Shown: positions 35,327-45,915, counted from the stretch's first letter. The stretch is 64,000 nt of DNA from Pseudomonas koreensis (GCF_025447595.1 NZ_JAOEJU010000001.1:744001-808000), one strand, 5' to 3'. The notes: generated from the sequence alone by a model not told the origin. Program-made: numbers and translations.

Positions 35327-36199
35327 ATGACCCTCACCCAACTCGAAATCTTCTCGCTGGTGGCCGAACTGCGTGGTTTCACCCTCGCCGCCCATCGTCT
35401 GGGGATTTCCCAGTCAGCGGTGTCTCACGCCTTGAAGTCGCTGGAGCAGGAACTGGGCGTCGAACTGCTGCGCCGACATCAATCCCAAGTGGAACTGAGC
35501 GACATCGGCGAGCAACTGCTGTTGCGGGCACGGGCGATGCTCGGGCTGGCCAATACGCTGCGTCAGGAAGCAGCGGATGCGCGGGGAATGAAACGCGGCA
35601 CCTTGCGCATCGGGTCCTTCGGCCCCACGTCTTCGATTACGCTGTTGCCCAGGATTCTTCAGCAATATCGCGATGCTCATCCCGGTATCGAAATTCACAT
35701 CGACGAAGGTCCGGACCGACAAGTGTTCCAGTGGCTGGAAGAACGGCGGATCGATATCGGTTTCGTGGTGTTGCCGGAAGATCGCTTTGACACCTTTGCC
35801 TTGATCGAAGATCAGATGGTCGCCCTGCTCCCGCTCGGTCATCCATTGACGACGCACGAATCAGTGCGGCTCGAAGACTTATGCAACGATCCGTTCGTAC
35901 TGACCGAAGCAGGTTCCTCAGAGCTGGTTTCACGCCTGTTCAACGCCGCCCGATTGAGCCCGAACATCCGCTATCGCTGCTCGCAATTGCTCAGCACCCT
36001 CGATACCGTTGGCCGTGGTGACGCCATTACGGTCGTGGCCGAAGGTTCGCTGCCGATCGATCCGGATCCACACTACGTAAAGAAGCCGCTGTCACCCGCC
36101 GTTCAACGACAAGTCGGCGTGGCCGTGCTCGACCAGCGCCAGGCGTCCCCCGCCACCCTGGCATTCATCCAGCTGGCGACCCGACTGAAATACCGTTGA
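35327..36199 (+). CDS. LysR-family transcriptional regulator
   Basis: Regulator of 290 residues with N-terminal winged helix (LAAHRLGISQSAVSHALKSL, about 21-40) and effector domain beginning TLRIGSFGPTSSITLLP (about 91). Close to the CynR/CbbR-like branch. It is divergent from the EamA exporter gene, which it most likely controls. The ATG at 35327 directly starts the DNA-binding domain. Confidence 0.92.
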   Translation: MTLTQLEIFSLVAELRGFTLAAHRLGISQSAVSHALKSLEQELGVELLRRHQSQVELSDIGEQLLLRARAMLGLANTLRQEAADARGMKRGTLRIGSFGPTSSITLLPRILQQYRDAHPGIEIHIDEGPDRQVFQWLEERRIDIGFVVLPEDRFDTFALIEDQMVALLPLGHPLTTHESVRLEDLCNDPFVLTEAGSSELVSRLFNAARLSPNIRYRCSQLLSTLDTVGRGDAITVVAEGSLPIDPDPHYVKKPLSPAVQRQVGVAVLDQRQASPATLAFIQLATRLKYR

Positions 36200-36314
36200 G
36201 CGGCGCAAGCGCCATCCGCCAACTATCATGGGCACAGACAAAACGCTTTCCCGAAGCTGCGCCGTTGCCCCGCCTGCAGTCGAGAGCCCCACTCCATCGC
36301 GACAGGATGCGCTC

Positions 36315-37850
36315 ATGCCTCTGACCGTCAGGCCCCGCCGCAAACGCGGCACTCGAATCACCGTGACATTGTTGTGCGCTCTCGTTCCGGTTCTGCTGGG
36401 CACGATCATTCTGCACATGCAGGCCGAGCGCACGCTTGAGCAGAGTTCGCAACACACCGCAGAAGAAGCCTTGCGCCAGTTCGAGCTGATGCTCGACAAC
36501 ACGGCCCAGGCCGCCCGTGACTTGCTGCCACTGGCCGGTCAGACCTGCGAGCAAGTCAAACTGGCGTTGCGTGAACAGGTGACTCGCCGCCCCTTCGTTC
36601 GCTCGACCAATCTGGTGTGGGATAACAACCTCTATTGCAGTTCGCTGTTCGGCGACTTCAAGGAAGCCGTCAATCCGGGCGACTACACCCAAGGCAAACT
36701 GTGGTTGATGAACGGCAACCCGGTGACACCCGATACCGCGTTGCTGGTGTATCGCTTGAGCGAAGGGCGTGGTGGAGCGCTGACGACACTGGATGGCTAC
36801 CACTTGGGCAACATCCTGCGCCTGATCGGCCGGCAAACACTGCTAATGCTGCAAGTGGGCAATAACTGGCTCTCCGCCGACGGCAAAGTACATCAAGGCC
36901 CGCTGCCTCATTTGCCGGTAGCGCAAAGCACACTCAATTCTTCGCAATACGCATTCACGGTGACTGCCGGTTTTCCGGACGGTGAAACCTGGCGCTACAT
37001 GAGTGACGAGTATCCACCACTGTTCAGCCTGCTGATTTTTTTCGGCGCGGTGTCCGGGATGATTGGCTACATCGTGCAGAAACGCTCAACTTCGCCCAGC
37101 CATGAGATGTTGCGGGCGCTGGAGGCCGGAGAGTTCGTCCCGTACTTTCAGCCGGTGGTACACGGCGACAGTAAAAAATGGTCAGGCACCGAAGTGCTGA
37201 TGCGCTGGAACCACCCGAAGGAAGGTCTGGTACGTCCGGACCTGTTCATACCGTTTGCCGAGCATTCCGGCTTGATCGTGCCGATGACCCGCTTGCTGAT
37301 GCAACAGACAGCTGCCGTGCTGGGACCGCTGTCGTCGACCTTTACGGCGCCTTTTCATATCGGCATCAACATCACCGCCAGCCATTGCCACGACCTGGAG
37401 CTGGTGGAAGATTGCCGTGAGTTTTTGTCAGCATTCGCGCCGGACAGCATCAGTCTGGTGCTGGAGCTGACTGAGCGCGAGTTGATCGAGCCGACCGACA
37501 TCACTCATCGCTTGTTCGCGCAACTGCGTTCAATAGGGGTAAAAATCGCGCTCGACGACTTCGGCACCGGTCATTCGAGCCTGGGCTACTTGCGAACCTT
37601 CAACGTCGACTTTCTGAAGATTGACCAGACATTCGTAGCCATGATCGACAAGGACGCCCTGTCCCGGCACATTCTGGACAGCATCATCGAGCTCTCCGGC
37701 AAGCTGGAACTCGGCGTGGTGGCCGAAGGCGTAGAGACGCAAGCCCAGGCTGATTACCTGGCCGCTCACCATGTCGATTTCCTGCAAGGCTATCTGTTCG
37801 GCAAACCCATGCCGGCCGCAGACTTCATCGAAGCATTAACTCATCATTAA
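36315..37850 (+). CDS. Cyclic-di-GMP phosphodiesterase with CSS sensor and EAL domain
   Basis: Inner-membrane enzyme of 511 residues that hydrolyses c-di-GMP. TM1 is near 16-36; the periplasmic part (about 37-235) carries the CSS motif in NLYCSSLFG, whose Cys pairs with another periplasmic Cys (QTCEQV) to hold activity down under oxidising, DsbA-active conditions in studied relatives. TM2 is near 238-258. The EAL domain (about 270-508) has EVLMRW in place of EAL, NITASH, LELTERE, ALDDFGTGHSS, LKIDQTF, AEGVET and QGYLFGKP, so all metal and catalytic positions are kept. No GGDEF domain. The ATG at 36315 has CAGGA upstream; 36228 is an alternative. Confidence 0.92.
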   Translation: MPLTVRPRRKRGTRITVTLLCALVPVLLGTIILHMQAERTLEQSSQHTAEEALRQFELMLDNTAQAARDLLPLAGQTCEQVKLALREQVTRRPFVRSTNLVWDNNLYCSSLFGDFKEAVNPGDYTQGKLWLMNGNPVTPDTALLVYRLSEGRGGALTTLDGYHLGNILRLIGRQTLLMLQVGNNWLSADGKVHQGPLPHLPVAQSTLNSSQYAFTVTAGFPDGETWRYMSDEYPPLFSLLIFFGAVSGMIGYIVQKRSTSPSHEMLRALEAGEFVPYFQPVVHGDSKKWSGTEVLMRWNHPKEGLVRPDLFIPFAEHSGLIVPMTRLLMQQTAAVLGPLSSTFTAPFHIGINITASHCHDLELVEDCREFLSAFAPDSISLVLELTERELIEPTDITHRLFAQLRSIGVKIALDDFGTGHSSLGYLRTFNVDFLKIDQTFVAMIDKDALSRHILDSIIELSGKLELGVVAEGVETQAQADYLAAHHVDFLQGYLFGKPMPAADFIEALTHH

Positions 37851-38084
37851 CTAAATGTGATAAATCCTGAAACGCCGACAGCGCGCACCAATTTGAAAAA
37901 AAACAGCGCTGTTGTTACATGAAGAAAAAGTCAGGATTTACTCTTGCGTCATTAACTACTACAATTTTTCTTGCCTGTTGCAAGATGGACAGGTGAGCCA
38001 TTATCACCGAGTCGCTTCAAGGCTCTTGGCTTATAGCTTTGTTTGCGGTTGGTATCAGCCAAACACACTATTGGAGTAAAGATA

Positions 38085-38450
38085 TTGTCCAGACTCGCTG
38101 AATTTCGTGCAGCTGAAAAGGCCCTTCAGGAACAGCTCAAGCAGCTGGAATCGCTGAAGAACGATGCCGGGCTCAAGAAAGAAATCGAATTCGAAGAAAA
38201 GCTCCAGGGTCTGATGAAAACCTATGGCAAAGGCCTGAAAGACATCATCGCCATTCTTGATCCGAACCCGGCAAAATCCGGCGTGCAATTGAGCGCCGCA
38301 CCAAAAACCCGCCGCGCTCGCGTGGTCAAGGTCTACCAGAACCCGCACACCGGCGAGCTGATCGAGACCAAGGGCGGCAACCATCGCGGCCTGAAAGCCT
38401 GGAAGGAACAATACGGTGCGGCCACCGTTGATTCCTGGTTGCGCGGTTAA
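38085..38450 (+). CDS. mvaU: H-NS-like xenogeneic silencer, MvaT family (MvaU type)
   Basis: Nucleoid protein of 121 residues that binds AT-rich DNA and silences acquired genes in Pseudomonas. The N-terminal coiled coil (LAEFRAAEKALQEQLKQLES) drives oligomerisation; the C-terminal AT-hook-like DNA-binding domain has YQNPHTGELIETKGGNHRGL and KAWKEQYG. It matches MvaU of P. aeruginosa (called MvaV in P. fluorescens) better than MvaT. Translation starts at a TTG at 38085, fixed by GGAG 8 nt upstream. Its own upstream region (37851-38084) is AT-rich and has no convincing gene. The AT-rich accessory genes in this window are the sort of DNA it would silence. Confidence 0.92.
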   Translation: MSRLAEFRAAEKALQEQLKQLESLKNDAGLKKEIEFEEKLQGLMKTYGKGLKDIIAILDPNPAKSGVQLSAAPKTRRARVVKVYQNPHTGELIETKGGNHRGLKAWKEQYGAATVDSWLRG

Positions 38451-38465
38451 TCCCTCGTAAACAAG

Positions 38466-38494
38466 AAAGCCCTGCAAATGCAGGGCTTTTTTTT
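38466..38494 (+). terminator. Intrinsic terminator of mvaU
   Basis: Stem AAAGCCCTGC / GCAGGGCTTT with loop AAAT and a run of eight Ts, 15 bp past the stop. Confidence 0.93.
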
Positions 38495-38655
38495 GACAAT
38501 ATCTAACAAACGCAACGATTCAGCGTGGTGAAAGTTGAGCGGAAATCACTCGCTCTTGCTGGAACTATGCTTCCGGATATTGCGCTTATCGTCAGATTAA
38601 CTTTGTATTTAATCACTTCAGGCATCTAGTGATGCACTGACCGGCAAACAGCTGG

Positions 38656-39174
38656 CTAGAATTTCAGGCTGTTTTTCGCCGCCATTATTTCGTCGCCACT
38701 GGCCTTATAAACCTCCGCCTGCCCTGCATACGAAAGTACATACGCTTTATCCGCCTCGACAGCTGCAACCAATGTTTGCGACAACACGTGACGACCGTTC
38801 TCGGTCACGGTGCAAGTGGTCTCAAGTGCCGTCAGCGAACCCAACGTACTGGAATGAACCTTGTTGCAGACACTCTGATAACCGCCCTGAAAAAAGCCCT
38901 TCTGCACCGACTTGCGCATCTCCAGCAACACGCCCTGCAAATTCACCTGATGACCACTTTCCACGCGGGTCATCGTCAGCTCCATCACCATGACCTGATT
39001 GCCATCCGCGTCGGTCTTCACAGCGCGCTGACGGGAGACTTGCGGGGAGGTTTCGGGCAACGCCTCGACTTCCCAGCCGGCCGGCCAGGTGATGCTCGGC
39101 GCCTCGGCAAAAGCCGGCAGAGCAAACAGGGAAAAACCCAGGAAAACGAACAGCGATTTGAACGGTCGGATCAT
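38656..39174 (-). CDS. DUF4946 family periplasmic protein
   Basis: Exported protein of 172 residues of a family I know from Pseudomonas. A signal peptide ends at LFALPAFAEAP (about residue 23). The mature part begins SITWPAGWEVEALPE and holds GVLLEMRKSVQKGFFQGGYQ, SVCNKV and ETTCTV; the two Cys are likely disulfide-bonded. Function unknown. The ATG at 39174 gives a normal signal peptide; a start at 39186 adds four residues. Confidence 0.8.
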   Translation of the reverse strand: MIRPFKSLFVFLGFSLFALPAFAEAPSITWPAGWEVEALPETSPQVSRQRAVKTDADGNQVMVMELTMTRVESGHQVNLQGVLLEMRKSVQKGFFQGGYQSVCNKVHSSTLGSLTALETTCTVTENGRHVLSQTLVAAVEADKAYVLSYAGQAEVYKASGDEIMAAKNSLKF

Positions 39175-39316
39175 TACCAGAGGCACTCGCGAATTGAGCC
39201 GTGAAGTCTGAGGCCGGCCCGCCCACAGGGCAAGCCCGCGCTTTCGGTTTGGCGATGCTGCCAGGCATGCGTATCATTGCGCCCATTCACTCGCCCCAAT
39301 TTGTTACGGAGGGCCC

Positions 39317-39838
39317 ATGAGCCTGCAAGAACTGAACACCTTCCCCGGCGTCACCGCCACCCCGGACAGCGCAACCCGCAACTTCGTGTTCAACCACACC
39401 ATGTTGCGCGTCAAAGACATCACCAAGTCGCTGGACTTCTACACTCGCGTACTGGGTTTCTCGCTGGTAGAGAAGCGTGATTTCCCCGAAGCGGAATTCA
39501 GCCTGTACTTCCTAGCCCTGGTCGACAAATCGCAGATCCCGACCGACGCCGCTGCCCGCACCGAGTGGATGAAGTCGATTCCCGGCATTCTCGAACTGAC
39601 CCACAACCACGGCACCGAGAACGACGCAGACTTCGCCTATCACAACGGCAACACCGACCCGCGTGGTTTCGGCCACATCTGCATTTCGGTGCCGGACATC
39701 GTTGCGGCTTGCGCACGCTTTGAAGAGCTGGGTTGCGACTTCCAGAAGCGCCTGACCGATGGCCGCATGAAAAGCCTGGCGTTCATCAAGGATCCGGATG
39801 GGTACTGGGTCGAGATCATCCAGCCGGCACCGCTGTAA
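39317..39838 (+). CDS. gloA: Lactoylglutathione lyase (glyoxalase I)
   Basis: Metalloenzyme of 173 residues that turns the methylglyoxal-glutathione hemithioacetal into S-lactoylglutathione. Of the longer, eukaryote-like Zn type, shown by the N-terminal extension and insert ([20 protein letters not shown]). Metal ligands are His in VFNHTML, Glu in ILELTHN, His in GFGHICISV and Glu in YWVEII. ACGGAGGG lies before the ATG. Single gene. Confidence 0.94.
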   Translation: MSLQELNTFPGVTATPDSATRNFVFNHTMLRVKDITKSLDFYTRVLGFSLVEKRDFPEAEFSLYFLALVDKSQIPTDAAARTEWMKSIPGILELTHNHGTENDADFAYHNGNTDPRGFGHICISVPDIVAACARFEELGCDFQKRLTDGRMKSLAFIKDPDGYWVEIIQPAPL

Positions 39839-39871
39839 AGCTGAACCTGGGTAGAAAGCACCCCGCAAAGA

Positions 39872-39904
39872 AAAAACCCCATCATCGCTGATGGGGTTTT
39901 TCTT
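39872..39904. terminator. Bidirectional intrinsic terminator between gloA and ahpF
   Basis: Stem AAAACCCCATCA / TGATGGGGTTTT with loop TCGC and A/T tracts on both sides, shared by the two convergent genes. Confidence 0.92.
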
Positions 39905-39919
39905 TTTCGGGCCCGGGGT

Positions 39920-41482
39920 TTACGCCGGAGCCGAAGTGCGGATCAAGTGATCGAACGCGCTGAGGGAAGCCTTGGCACCCTCGCCCACTGCAATCACGAT
40001 CTGCTTGTACGGCACGGTGGTCACGTCGCCGGCAGCGAAGATGCCCGGGATCGACGTTTCACCACGGTTGTCGACGATGATCTCGCCGCGCGGCGACAGC
40101 TCGATGGTGCCTTTGAGCCAATCGGTGTTAGGCAGCAGGCCGATCTGCACGAAGATCCCTTCCAGCTCGACCGTGCGCAGCTCGTCAGTATTGCGATCCT
40201 TGTAACGCAGGCCATTGACCTTCTGGCCATCGCCGGTGACTTCAGTGGTCAGCGCACTGGTGATCACGGTGACGTTCGGCAGGCTGTGCAGCTTGCGTTG
40301 CAATACGGCGTCAGCGCGCAACTGAACGTCGAACTCCAGCAGGGTCACGTGGGACACGATACCGGCCAGATCGATGGCCGCTTCGACGCCAGAGTTACCA
40401 CCGCCAATCACCGCCACACGCTTGCCTTTGAACAGCGGACCGTCACAGTGCGGGCAGTACGCCACGCCTTTGTTGCGGTATTCCTGCTCGCCCGGCACGT
40501 TCATTTCACGCCACCGCGCGCCGGTCGCCAGAATCACGCTCTTGGCCTTGAGGGTCGCGCCGCTGGCGAAGCGGACTTCATGCAGCTCGCCATTTTTGCC
40601 CGGGATCAGCTTGTCGGCGCGTTGCAGGTTCATGATGTCTACGTCGTATTGCTTGACGTGCTCTTCCAGCGCGGTCGCCAGTTTCGGGCCTTCGGTTTCC
40701 TGCACGGAAATGAAGTTCTCGATAGCCATGGTGTCCAGCACCTGACCGCCGAAACGCTCGGCAGCAACACCGGTGCGAATGCCTTTACGTGCGGCATAGA
40801 TCGCCGCCGAAGCACCGGCCGGGCCACCGCCGACCACCAGCACATCAAAGGCTTGCTTGGCGCTGATTTTCTCGGCCTGACGCTCGATGGCGCCGGTGTC
40901 GAGTTTGGCGAGGATTTCTTCCAGGCCCATGCGGCCCTGACCGAAGTTTTCGCCGTTCAAGTAAATGCTTGGTACAGCCATGATCTTGCGATCATTGACT
41001 TCGTCCTGGAACAGCGCGCCGTCGATGGCGACGTGGCGGATGTTCGGGTTCAGCACGGCCATCAGGTTCAGCGCCTGAACGACGTCCGGGCAGTTCTGAC
41101 AGGACAGCGAGAAGTATGTCTCGAAGTTGAACTCTCCCTTGAGCGAGCGGATCTGTTCGATCACTTCGACACTGGCCTTCGAAGGGTGACCGCCGACTTG
41201 CAGCAGCGCCAGCACCAGCGAAGTGAATTCATGGCCCATCGGGATGCCGGCGAAACGCAGGCTGATATCGGCACCCGGGCGACTGATCGAGAACGACGGC
41301 TTGCGAGCATCGTCGCCGCTGTCGATCAAAGTAATTTGATGCGAAAGACTGGCAACGTCTTTCAGCAGGTCGAGCATTTCACGGGATTTCGCACCGTCGT
41401 CGAGTGAAGCAACGATCTCGATCGGCTGGGTGACCCGTTCCAGGTACGATTTCAACTGGGCTTTAAGATTGGCGTCCAACAT
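39920..41482 (-). CDS. ahpF: Alkyl hydroperoxide reductase subunit F
   Basis: Flavoprotein of 520 residues that uses NADH to reduce AhpC. N-terminal tandem thioredoxin-like domain (about 1-200) with redox pair in SLSCQNCPD (about 128-133), FAD-binding motif [20 protein letters not shown] (about 214-233), second redox pair in [10 protein letters not shown] and NAD-binding [14 protein letters not shown]. It lies downstream of ahpC in the same direction with a terminator between, so it may be read through or have its own promoter. Confidence 0.97.
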   Translation of the reverse strand: MLDANLKAQLKSYLERVTQPIEIVASLDDGAKSREMLDLLKDVASLSHQITLIDSGDDARKPSFSISRPGADISLRFAGIPMGHEFTSLVLALLQVGGHPSKASVEVIEQIRSLKGEFNFETYFSLSCQNCPDVVQALNLMAVLNPNIRHVAIDGALFQDEVNDRKIMAVPSIYLNGENFGQGRMGLEEILAKLDTGAIERQAEKISAKQAFDVLVVGGGPAGASAAIYAARKGIRTGVAAERFGGQVLDTMAIENFISVQETEGPKLATALEEHVKQYDVDIMNLQRADKLIPGKNGELHEVRFASGATLKAKSVILATGARWREMNVPGEQEYRNKGVAYCPHCDGPLFKGKRVAVIGGGNSGVEAAIDLAGIVSHVTLLEFDVQLRADAVLQRKLHSLPNVTVITSALTTEVTGDGQKVNGLRYKDRNTDELRTVELEGIFVQIGLLPNTDWLKGTIELSPRGEIIVDNRGETSIPGIFAAGDVTTVPYKQIVIAVGEGAKASLSAFDHLIRTSAPA

Positions 41483-41515
41483 ACGGGCGATCTCCTGAAT
41501 TTATTTGAGGCGAAA

Positions 41516-41546
41516 AAAAGCCCGAGCGAATCTCGCCCGGGCTTTT
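41516..41546 (-). terminator. Terminator between ahpC and ahpF
   Basis: Imperfect stem AGCCCGAGCGA / TCGCCCGGGCT (one mismatch) with A and T tracts. On the - strand it follows ahpC and could attenuate transcription into ahpF. Confidence 0.8.
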
Positions 41547-41610
41547 CTATTGGGCGGTGCAGCTTACTTAAGTAGGTGCGGAGTTCCGCCCTGCATTGCG
41601 TGTCACAGAC

Positions 41611-42174
41611 TTAGATCTTGCCGACCAGGTCCAGGGACGGAGCCAGAGTGGCCTCGCCTTCTTTCCACTTGGCTGGGCAAACTTCGCCTGGGTGAGCAGC
41701 GACGTACTGAGCAGCCTTGATTTTGCGCAGCAGCTCGGAAGCGTCACGGCCAACGCCGCCATCGTTCAGTTCAACGATTTTGATCTGGCCTTCAGGGTTG
41801 ATCACGAAGGTGCCACGATCCGCCAGGCCAGCTTCTTCGATCAGCACGTCGAAGTTGCGGGAGATGACGTGGGTCGGGTCGCCGATCATGGTGTATTCGA
41901 TTTTGCCGATGGCTGGCGAGGTGTTGTGCCAGGCCGCGTGGGCAAAGTGGGTGTCGGTCGAAACGCTGTAGATCTCTACGCCCAGCTTTTGGAAGGCGGC
42001 GTAGTTGTCAGCCAGGTCTTCGAGCTCGGTTGGGCAGACGAAAGTGAAGTCGGCCGGGTAGAAGAACACTACGGACCATTTGCCTTTCAGGTCAGCGTCC
42101 GAGACTTGTACGAAGTCGCCGTTTTTGAACGCGGTAGCTTTGAACGGTTTTACTTGGCTGTTGATGATAGGCAT
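41611..42174 (-). CDS. ahpC: Alkyl hydroperoxide reductase subunit C (peroxiredoxin)
   Basis: Typical 2-Cys peroxiredoxin of 187 residues that reduces organic and hydrogen peroxide. Peroxidatic Cys47 in [13 protein letters not shown] and resolving Cys near 168 in [10 protein letters not shown]. It is recycled by AhpF, the next gene. The ATG at 42174 ([11 protein letters not shown]) is the family start. Its promoter region (42175-42310) may carry an OxyR site, but I could not identify one with confidence. Confidence 0.97.
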   Translation of the reverse strand: MPIINSQVKPFKATAFKNGDFVQVSDADLKGKWSVVFFYPADFTFVCPTELEDLADNYAAFQKLGVEIYSVSTDTHFAHAAWHNTSPAIGKIEYTMIGDPTHVISRNFDVLIEEAGLADRGTFVINPEGQIKIVELNDGGVGRDASELLRKIKAAQYVAAHPGEVCPAKWKEGEATLAPSLDLVGKI

Positions 42175-42310
42175 TGATGACTCTCCGTCAGGGTTGTGAA
42201 TTCGATGGGTGAATCCTACCCAGTCACTCGACGGATGGCTCATTGGCAAACCTGATGCTGGTGATTTGTTTTCGCTATTAGCTGACTGTATTAATAGAAG
42301 AAAACGATAT

Positions 42311-43249
42311 CTACGGCGACAGCGGCTTATCCGTAATCCGGGCCATCCCGTGAAAAGGGCTCGCTTCAACATAGCGCATGGCGGACTTCATATCCTTCCA
42401 GCCCACGTAACTCATCAACGATTTGAGATCCCAGCCGCTTTGATGGGCCCACGTTGCAAAGCCGCGTCGCAGGGAGTGGCTGGTGTAACGCTCGGCGGAG
42501 ATCCCGGCGCGCTCCAGGGCCTGGCGCAGCAACGGAATCACGCTGTTGGCGTGCAAGCCCTCCTCGCTCAGATTGCCCCAGCGGTCGACGGCGCGGAACA
42601 CCGGCCCCCGCACCAGCGCCGCTTCGGTGATCCATTCGATATAAGCCTGCACCGGGCACAACTTCAGCAGCGCCGGGGCCTGATAGGTCTGGCCGAGATT
42701 TTCCCGATCGCCTTTGCTGCGCGGCAGGTACAGGGTGATGCCGCTGCCGGCGTGCGCCTGCACGTGCTCGATCTGCACCCGACACAGTTCATCGCTGCGA
42801 AACCCGCGCCAGAAACCCAGCAGGATTAACGCCCGGTCACGGCAGGCTCGTAGCAGCAACGGTCGATCCTGTTGTTCCCGGGCGTCTTTCATTTCCTTTT
42901 CAAGCCAGGCAACAGTCTGCTCAAGATCGCGCAACTGGAGTGGCTCGGCCTGTTTTTCCTGCGCGGGATGCAGAGCGCGAATGCCCTTGAACACCTTGCG
43001 CACCACCGGCGACTTGGTGGGATCGGCAAAGCCCTGACTGTTGTGCCACTGCGCCAGCGCCGAGAGACGCAACTTCAACGTGTTGACCGACAGCACGCCG
43101 GCATGCGCCACCAGATACCGCGCGATGCTGTCCGCTGTCGCGGGCAGGAACCCACCCCATACCGTTTCGAAATGCTCGACGGCCGCACGATAACTGCGGC
43201 GGGTGTTGTCACGGGTGGCGGCTTGCAGATAGCGATCGATATCGCTCAT
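42311..43249 (-). CDS. Tyrosine recombinase / site-specific integrase
   Basis: XerD-like recombinase of 312 residues. N-terminal SAM-like core-binding domain (about 1-100, [20 protein letters not shown]) and C-terminal catalytic domain with Arg in [10 protein letters not shown], Lys in [19 protein letters not shown] (His-x-x-Arg), Trp/His position in YVGWKDMKS and the nucleophile Tyr in AMRYVEAS. The ATG at 43249 is chosen over 43309. It is not next to an obvious mobile element and is head-to-head with a KfrA-like gene, so it may be a domesticated recombinase. Confidence 0.9.
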   Translation of the reverse strand: MSDIDRYLQAATRDNTRRSYRAAVEHFETVWGGFLPATADSIARYLVAHAGVLSVNTLKLRLSALAQWHNSQGFADPTKSPVVRKVFKGIRALHPAQEKQAEPLQLRDLEQTVAWLEKEMKDAREQQDRPLLLRACRDRALILLGFWRGFRSDELCRVQIEHVQAHAGSGITLYLPRSKGDRENLGQTYQAPALLKLCPVQAYIEWITEAALVRGPVFRAVDRWGNLSEEGLHANSVIPLLRQALERAGISAERYTSHSLRRGFATWAHQSGWDLKSLMSYVGWKDMKSAMRYVEASPFHGMARITDKPLSP

Positions 43250-43369
43250 GGGCTGATTTTCTCGTGGCGTACTGAGGTTTTTTGCGGAAACCGATTTTAG
43301 GGGTTTCACATGGGGTAATACCAGTATATCCCGCCCGTTTATCGGTGCTTATTTCACTTTATTTTCAAC

Positions 43370-43409
43370 GTGGTACAATGCGTACTTTGGTGGCATGTAC
43401 CACAGTACG
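43370..43409 (+). promoter_or_regulatory. Interleaved GTAC inverted repeats, candidate KfrA-like operator
   Basis: GTGGTAC (43370-43376) pairs with GTACCAC (43397-43403) and CGTACT (43381-43386) with AGTACG (43404-43409), giving four GTAC cores within 40 bp. The block ends 17 bp before the kfrA-like ATG. KfrA of plasmid RK2 represses its own gene from such repeats, so autoregulation is a reasonable guess; the facing recombinase gene starts 121 bp away. Confidence 0.5.
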
Positions 43410-43426
43410 AAATGGTAGGAGCAGAT

Positions 43427-44431
43427 ATGGCCCGTGGCGGCGTAAACAAAGCAGTAGTCCAGATCGCGCGCGCAGCGATCCTCGCCCGTGGCGAACACCC
43501 CAGCATCGACGCAGTACGCATCGAGCTGGGCAATACGGGTTCCAAAACCACGATTCATCGTTATCTGAAAGAACTGGATGACGGCAGCGAACCGGCCGAT
43601 CCTTCAGCAGAACCCATCGACGACGAGCTGCTGGCACTTGTCACTCGCCTTGCACAACGCCTGAAAGAGCAGGCGCAAGAGCCGATCGATCAGGCGCGCG
43701 AGCAGTACGAGCAACAGCGTCAGGCACTGGAGGACGAGCTGAATCAGCTTCGTCAGGATCATGCGCAACTAGAGAAGAAGCACGACATCCAGGCTGCCGC
43801 GCTGGCCAAGGAGTCCGAGGCCTTGAGCGATACACGCTCGATGCTGCAGACCGAGCAGACCCGCAACGCCGGGCTGAATCAGGCGTTGGCAGATTTTGAA
43901 TTGCGCTTGCAGGACAAGGACGAGCAGATCCGCTCACTGGAAGAAAAGCACCTGCACGCCCGCGATGCGCTTGAACACTACCGCAACGCCATCAAGGAAC
44001 AGCGCGAGCAGGAACAGAGCCGTCACGAAACTCAGGTTCAGCAATTGCAGATGGAGCTGCGTCAGGCACAGCAAAGCGCACTGGTACGTCAGGATGAGAT
44101 CACTCAATTGCACCGCGACAACGAGCGTTTGCTGACCGAGAATCGCGGCACCGTACGCGAACTGAGCCTGATGCAGGATCAGCTCAAACACAGCAATCAG
44201 CGTCAGGATCAATTGCTGGAGCAAGCGTCCCGCGTCGACAGCGAACGCACCCTCCTCCAGGAACGCCTGCGCGTGGCCCTGCTGGAAAGTCAGACGCTCA
44301 AGCAGAACGTCGACGAGCAATCGCAGCTCAATCAGTCATTGGAGAAGGAATTGACCAAGGCGCAAGACAGCCTGCGTCTGGCCACCACCGTTGCGGCAGC
44401 GCCAGACGCAGCAGAACCGAAAAAGACTTAA
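43427..44431 (+). CDS. KfrA-like DNA-binding coiled-coil protein
   Basis: Protein of 334 residues. The N-terminal KfrA/DUF3584-type DNA-binding domain (about 1-60) has [20 protein letters not shown] and [15 protein letters not shown]. From about 75 to 315 it is almost all heptad coiled coil rich in Gln, Glu, Arg and Leu. KfrA proteins on plasmids bind their own promoter and form filaments that help partition; chromosomal copies in Pseudomonas are less well understood. The ATG at 43427 has AGGAG 7 nt upstream. Its last 4 bases overlap the convergent gor stop. Confidence 0.88.
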   Translation: MARGGVNKAVVQIARAAILARGEHPSIDAVRIELGNTGSKTTIHRYLKELDDGSEPADPSAEPIDDELLALVTRLAQRLKEQAQEPIDQAREQYEQQRQALEDELNQLRQDHAQLEKKHDIQAAALAKESEALSDTRSMLQTEQTRNAGLNQALADFELRLQDKDEQIRSLEEKHLHARDALEHYRNAIKEQREQEQSRHETQVQQLQMELRQAQQSALVRQDEITQLHRDNERLLTENRGTVRELSLMQDQLKHSNQRQDQLLEQASRVDSERTLLQERLRVALLESQTLKQNVDEQSQLNQSLEKELTKAQDSLRLATTVAAAPDAAEPKKT

Positions 44432-45786
44432 GCGCCGACCGGCGTACGCATCGTGACAAATTCTTCGGCCGCCGTCGGGTGCACCCCGATGGTGTCGTCG
44501 AAGTCACGCTTGGTGGCGCCAGCCTTCAACGCGATCGCCAGACCCTGCACGATCTCGCCGGCATCCGGGCCGACCATGTGACAGCCCAGCACCTTGTCGG
44601 TCTTACCATCGACCACCAGTTTCATCAGCGTGCGCTCCTGGCAGTCAGTCAGGGTCAGCTTCATTGGCCGGAAGCGGCTTTCGTAGATCACGACGTCGTG
44701 ACCCGCTTCCCGCGCCTCTTCTTCGGTCAGGCCGACGGTGCCGATGTTCGGCAGACTGAACACGGCCGTCGGGATCATCTTGTAATCCACTGGACGGTAT
44801 TGCTCAGGCTTGAACAAACGTCGCGCCACCGCCATGCCTTCCGCCAACGCCACCGGCGTCAACTGCACACGCCCGATGACATCGCCCAGCGCCAGAATTG
44901 ATGGCTCGGTGGTCTGATATTGCTCATCGACCTTGATGAAGCCTTTGTCGTCTAGCTGCACATCGGTATTTTCCAGCCCCAGCTTGTCCAGCATCGGACG
45001 TCGGCCGGTGGCGTAGAACACACAATCCGCCTCCAGCACGCGACCATCCTTGAGAGTCGCTTTCAGGCTGCCATCGGATTGCTTGTCGATACGGGCAATG
45101 TCGGCATTGAATTGCAGATCCAGACCGCGCTTGGTCAGCTCTTCCTTCAGGTGGTTACGCACCGAACCGTCGAAACCGCGCAGGAACAGATCCCCGCGAT
45201 ACAGCAACGTCGTGTTGGCGCCCAGGCCATGGAAGATCCCTGCAAACTCGACGGCAATGTAACCGCCGCCGACGACCAGCACACGCTTGGGCAACTCTTT
45301 GAGGAAGAACGCCTGGTTCGAGCTGATCGCATGCTCATGCCCCGGAATCTCGGGGATCTGCGGCCAGCCACCGGTGGCGATCAGAATATTCTTCGCGGTG
45401 TAGCGTTCGCCGTTGACCTCGACTTCGTGAGGACCAACGATTTTCGCGTGAGCCTCATGCAGAGTCACGCCGCTGTTGACCAGCAGATTGCGATAAATGC
45501 CGTTCAGGCGATTGATCTCGCGATCCTTGTTGGCAATCAGCGTGGCCCAATCGAAATCCGCCTCGCCCAGATTCCAGCCAAAACCAGAGGACTGTTCGAA
45601 GTCCTCGGCAAAGTGGGCGCCGTACACCAACAGTTTTTTCGGTACGCAACCGACGTTGACGCAGGTTCCGCCCAGATAACGGCTCTCGGCCACCGCCACT
45701 TTCGCACCGAACCCGGCAGCAAAACGCGCAGCCCGCACACCGCCGGAACCGGCACCAATCACATAAAGGTCAAAATCGTAGGCCAT
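44428..45786 (-). CDS. gor: Glutathione-disulfide reductase
   Basis: NADPH flavoenzyme of 452 residues that keeps glutathione reduced. FAD motif [18 protein letters not shown], redox disulfide in [17 protein letters not shown] (about 41-57), NADPH motif [15 protein letters not shown], and the active-site His-Glu in [14 protein letters not shown] near the C-terminus. It converges with kfrA-like with a 4-bp overlap. Confidence 0.96.
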   Translation of the reverse strand: MAYDFDLYVIGAGSGGVRAARFAAGFGAKVAVAESRYLGGTCVNVGCVPKKLLVYGAHFAEDFEQSSGFGWNLGEADFDWATLIANKDREINRLNGIYRNLLVNSGVTLHEAHAKIVGPHEVEVNGERYTAKNILIATGGWPQIPEIPGHEHAISSNQAFFLKELPKRVLVVGGGYIAVEFAGIFHGLGANTTLLYRGDLFLRGFDGSVRNHLKEELTKRGLDLQFNADIARIDKQSDGSLKATLKDGRVLEADCVFYATGRRPMLDKLGLENTDVQLDDKGFIKVDEQYQTTEPSILALGDVIGRVQLTPVALAEGMAVARRLFKPEQYRPVDYKMIPTAVFSLPNIGTVGLTEEEAREAGHDVVIYESRFRPMKLTLTDCQERTLMKLVVDGKTDKVLGCHMVGPDAGEIVQGLAIALKAGATKRDFDDTIGVHPTAAEEFVTMRTPVGA

Positions 45787-45867
45787 TTCTATCTCCTCGG
45801 CAGGCGATCAGCATACCCGCCGTCGTCCGTTGGGCAAGCACTCCTGCCGATATAGGGGCGGAAAATG

Positions 45868-45894
45868 AAAAAGCCACCCGAGGGTGGCTTTTTC
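45868..45894. terminator. Terminator between galU end and gor start
   Basis: Stem AAAAAGCCACCC / GGGTGGCTTTTT. It terminates galU on the - strand just before gor. Confidence 0.9.
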
Positions 45895-45915
45895 GTACAG
45901 GCAGATCAGGCTTTA

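Noticed and set aside
37919..37996. 25-residue ORF MKKKSGFTLASLTTTIFLAC... resembling a mini-lipoprotein upstream of mvaU
   Set aside because: It has a lipobox-like end but no ribosome binding site, lies in AT-rich promoter DNA, and has almost no mature part; probably chance.
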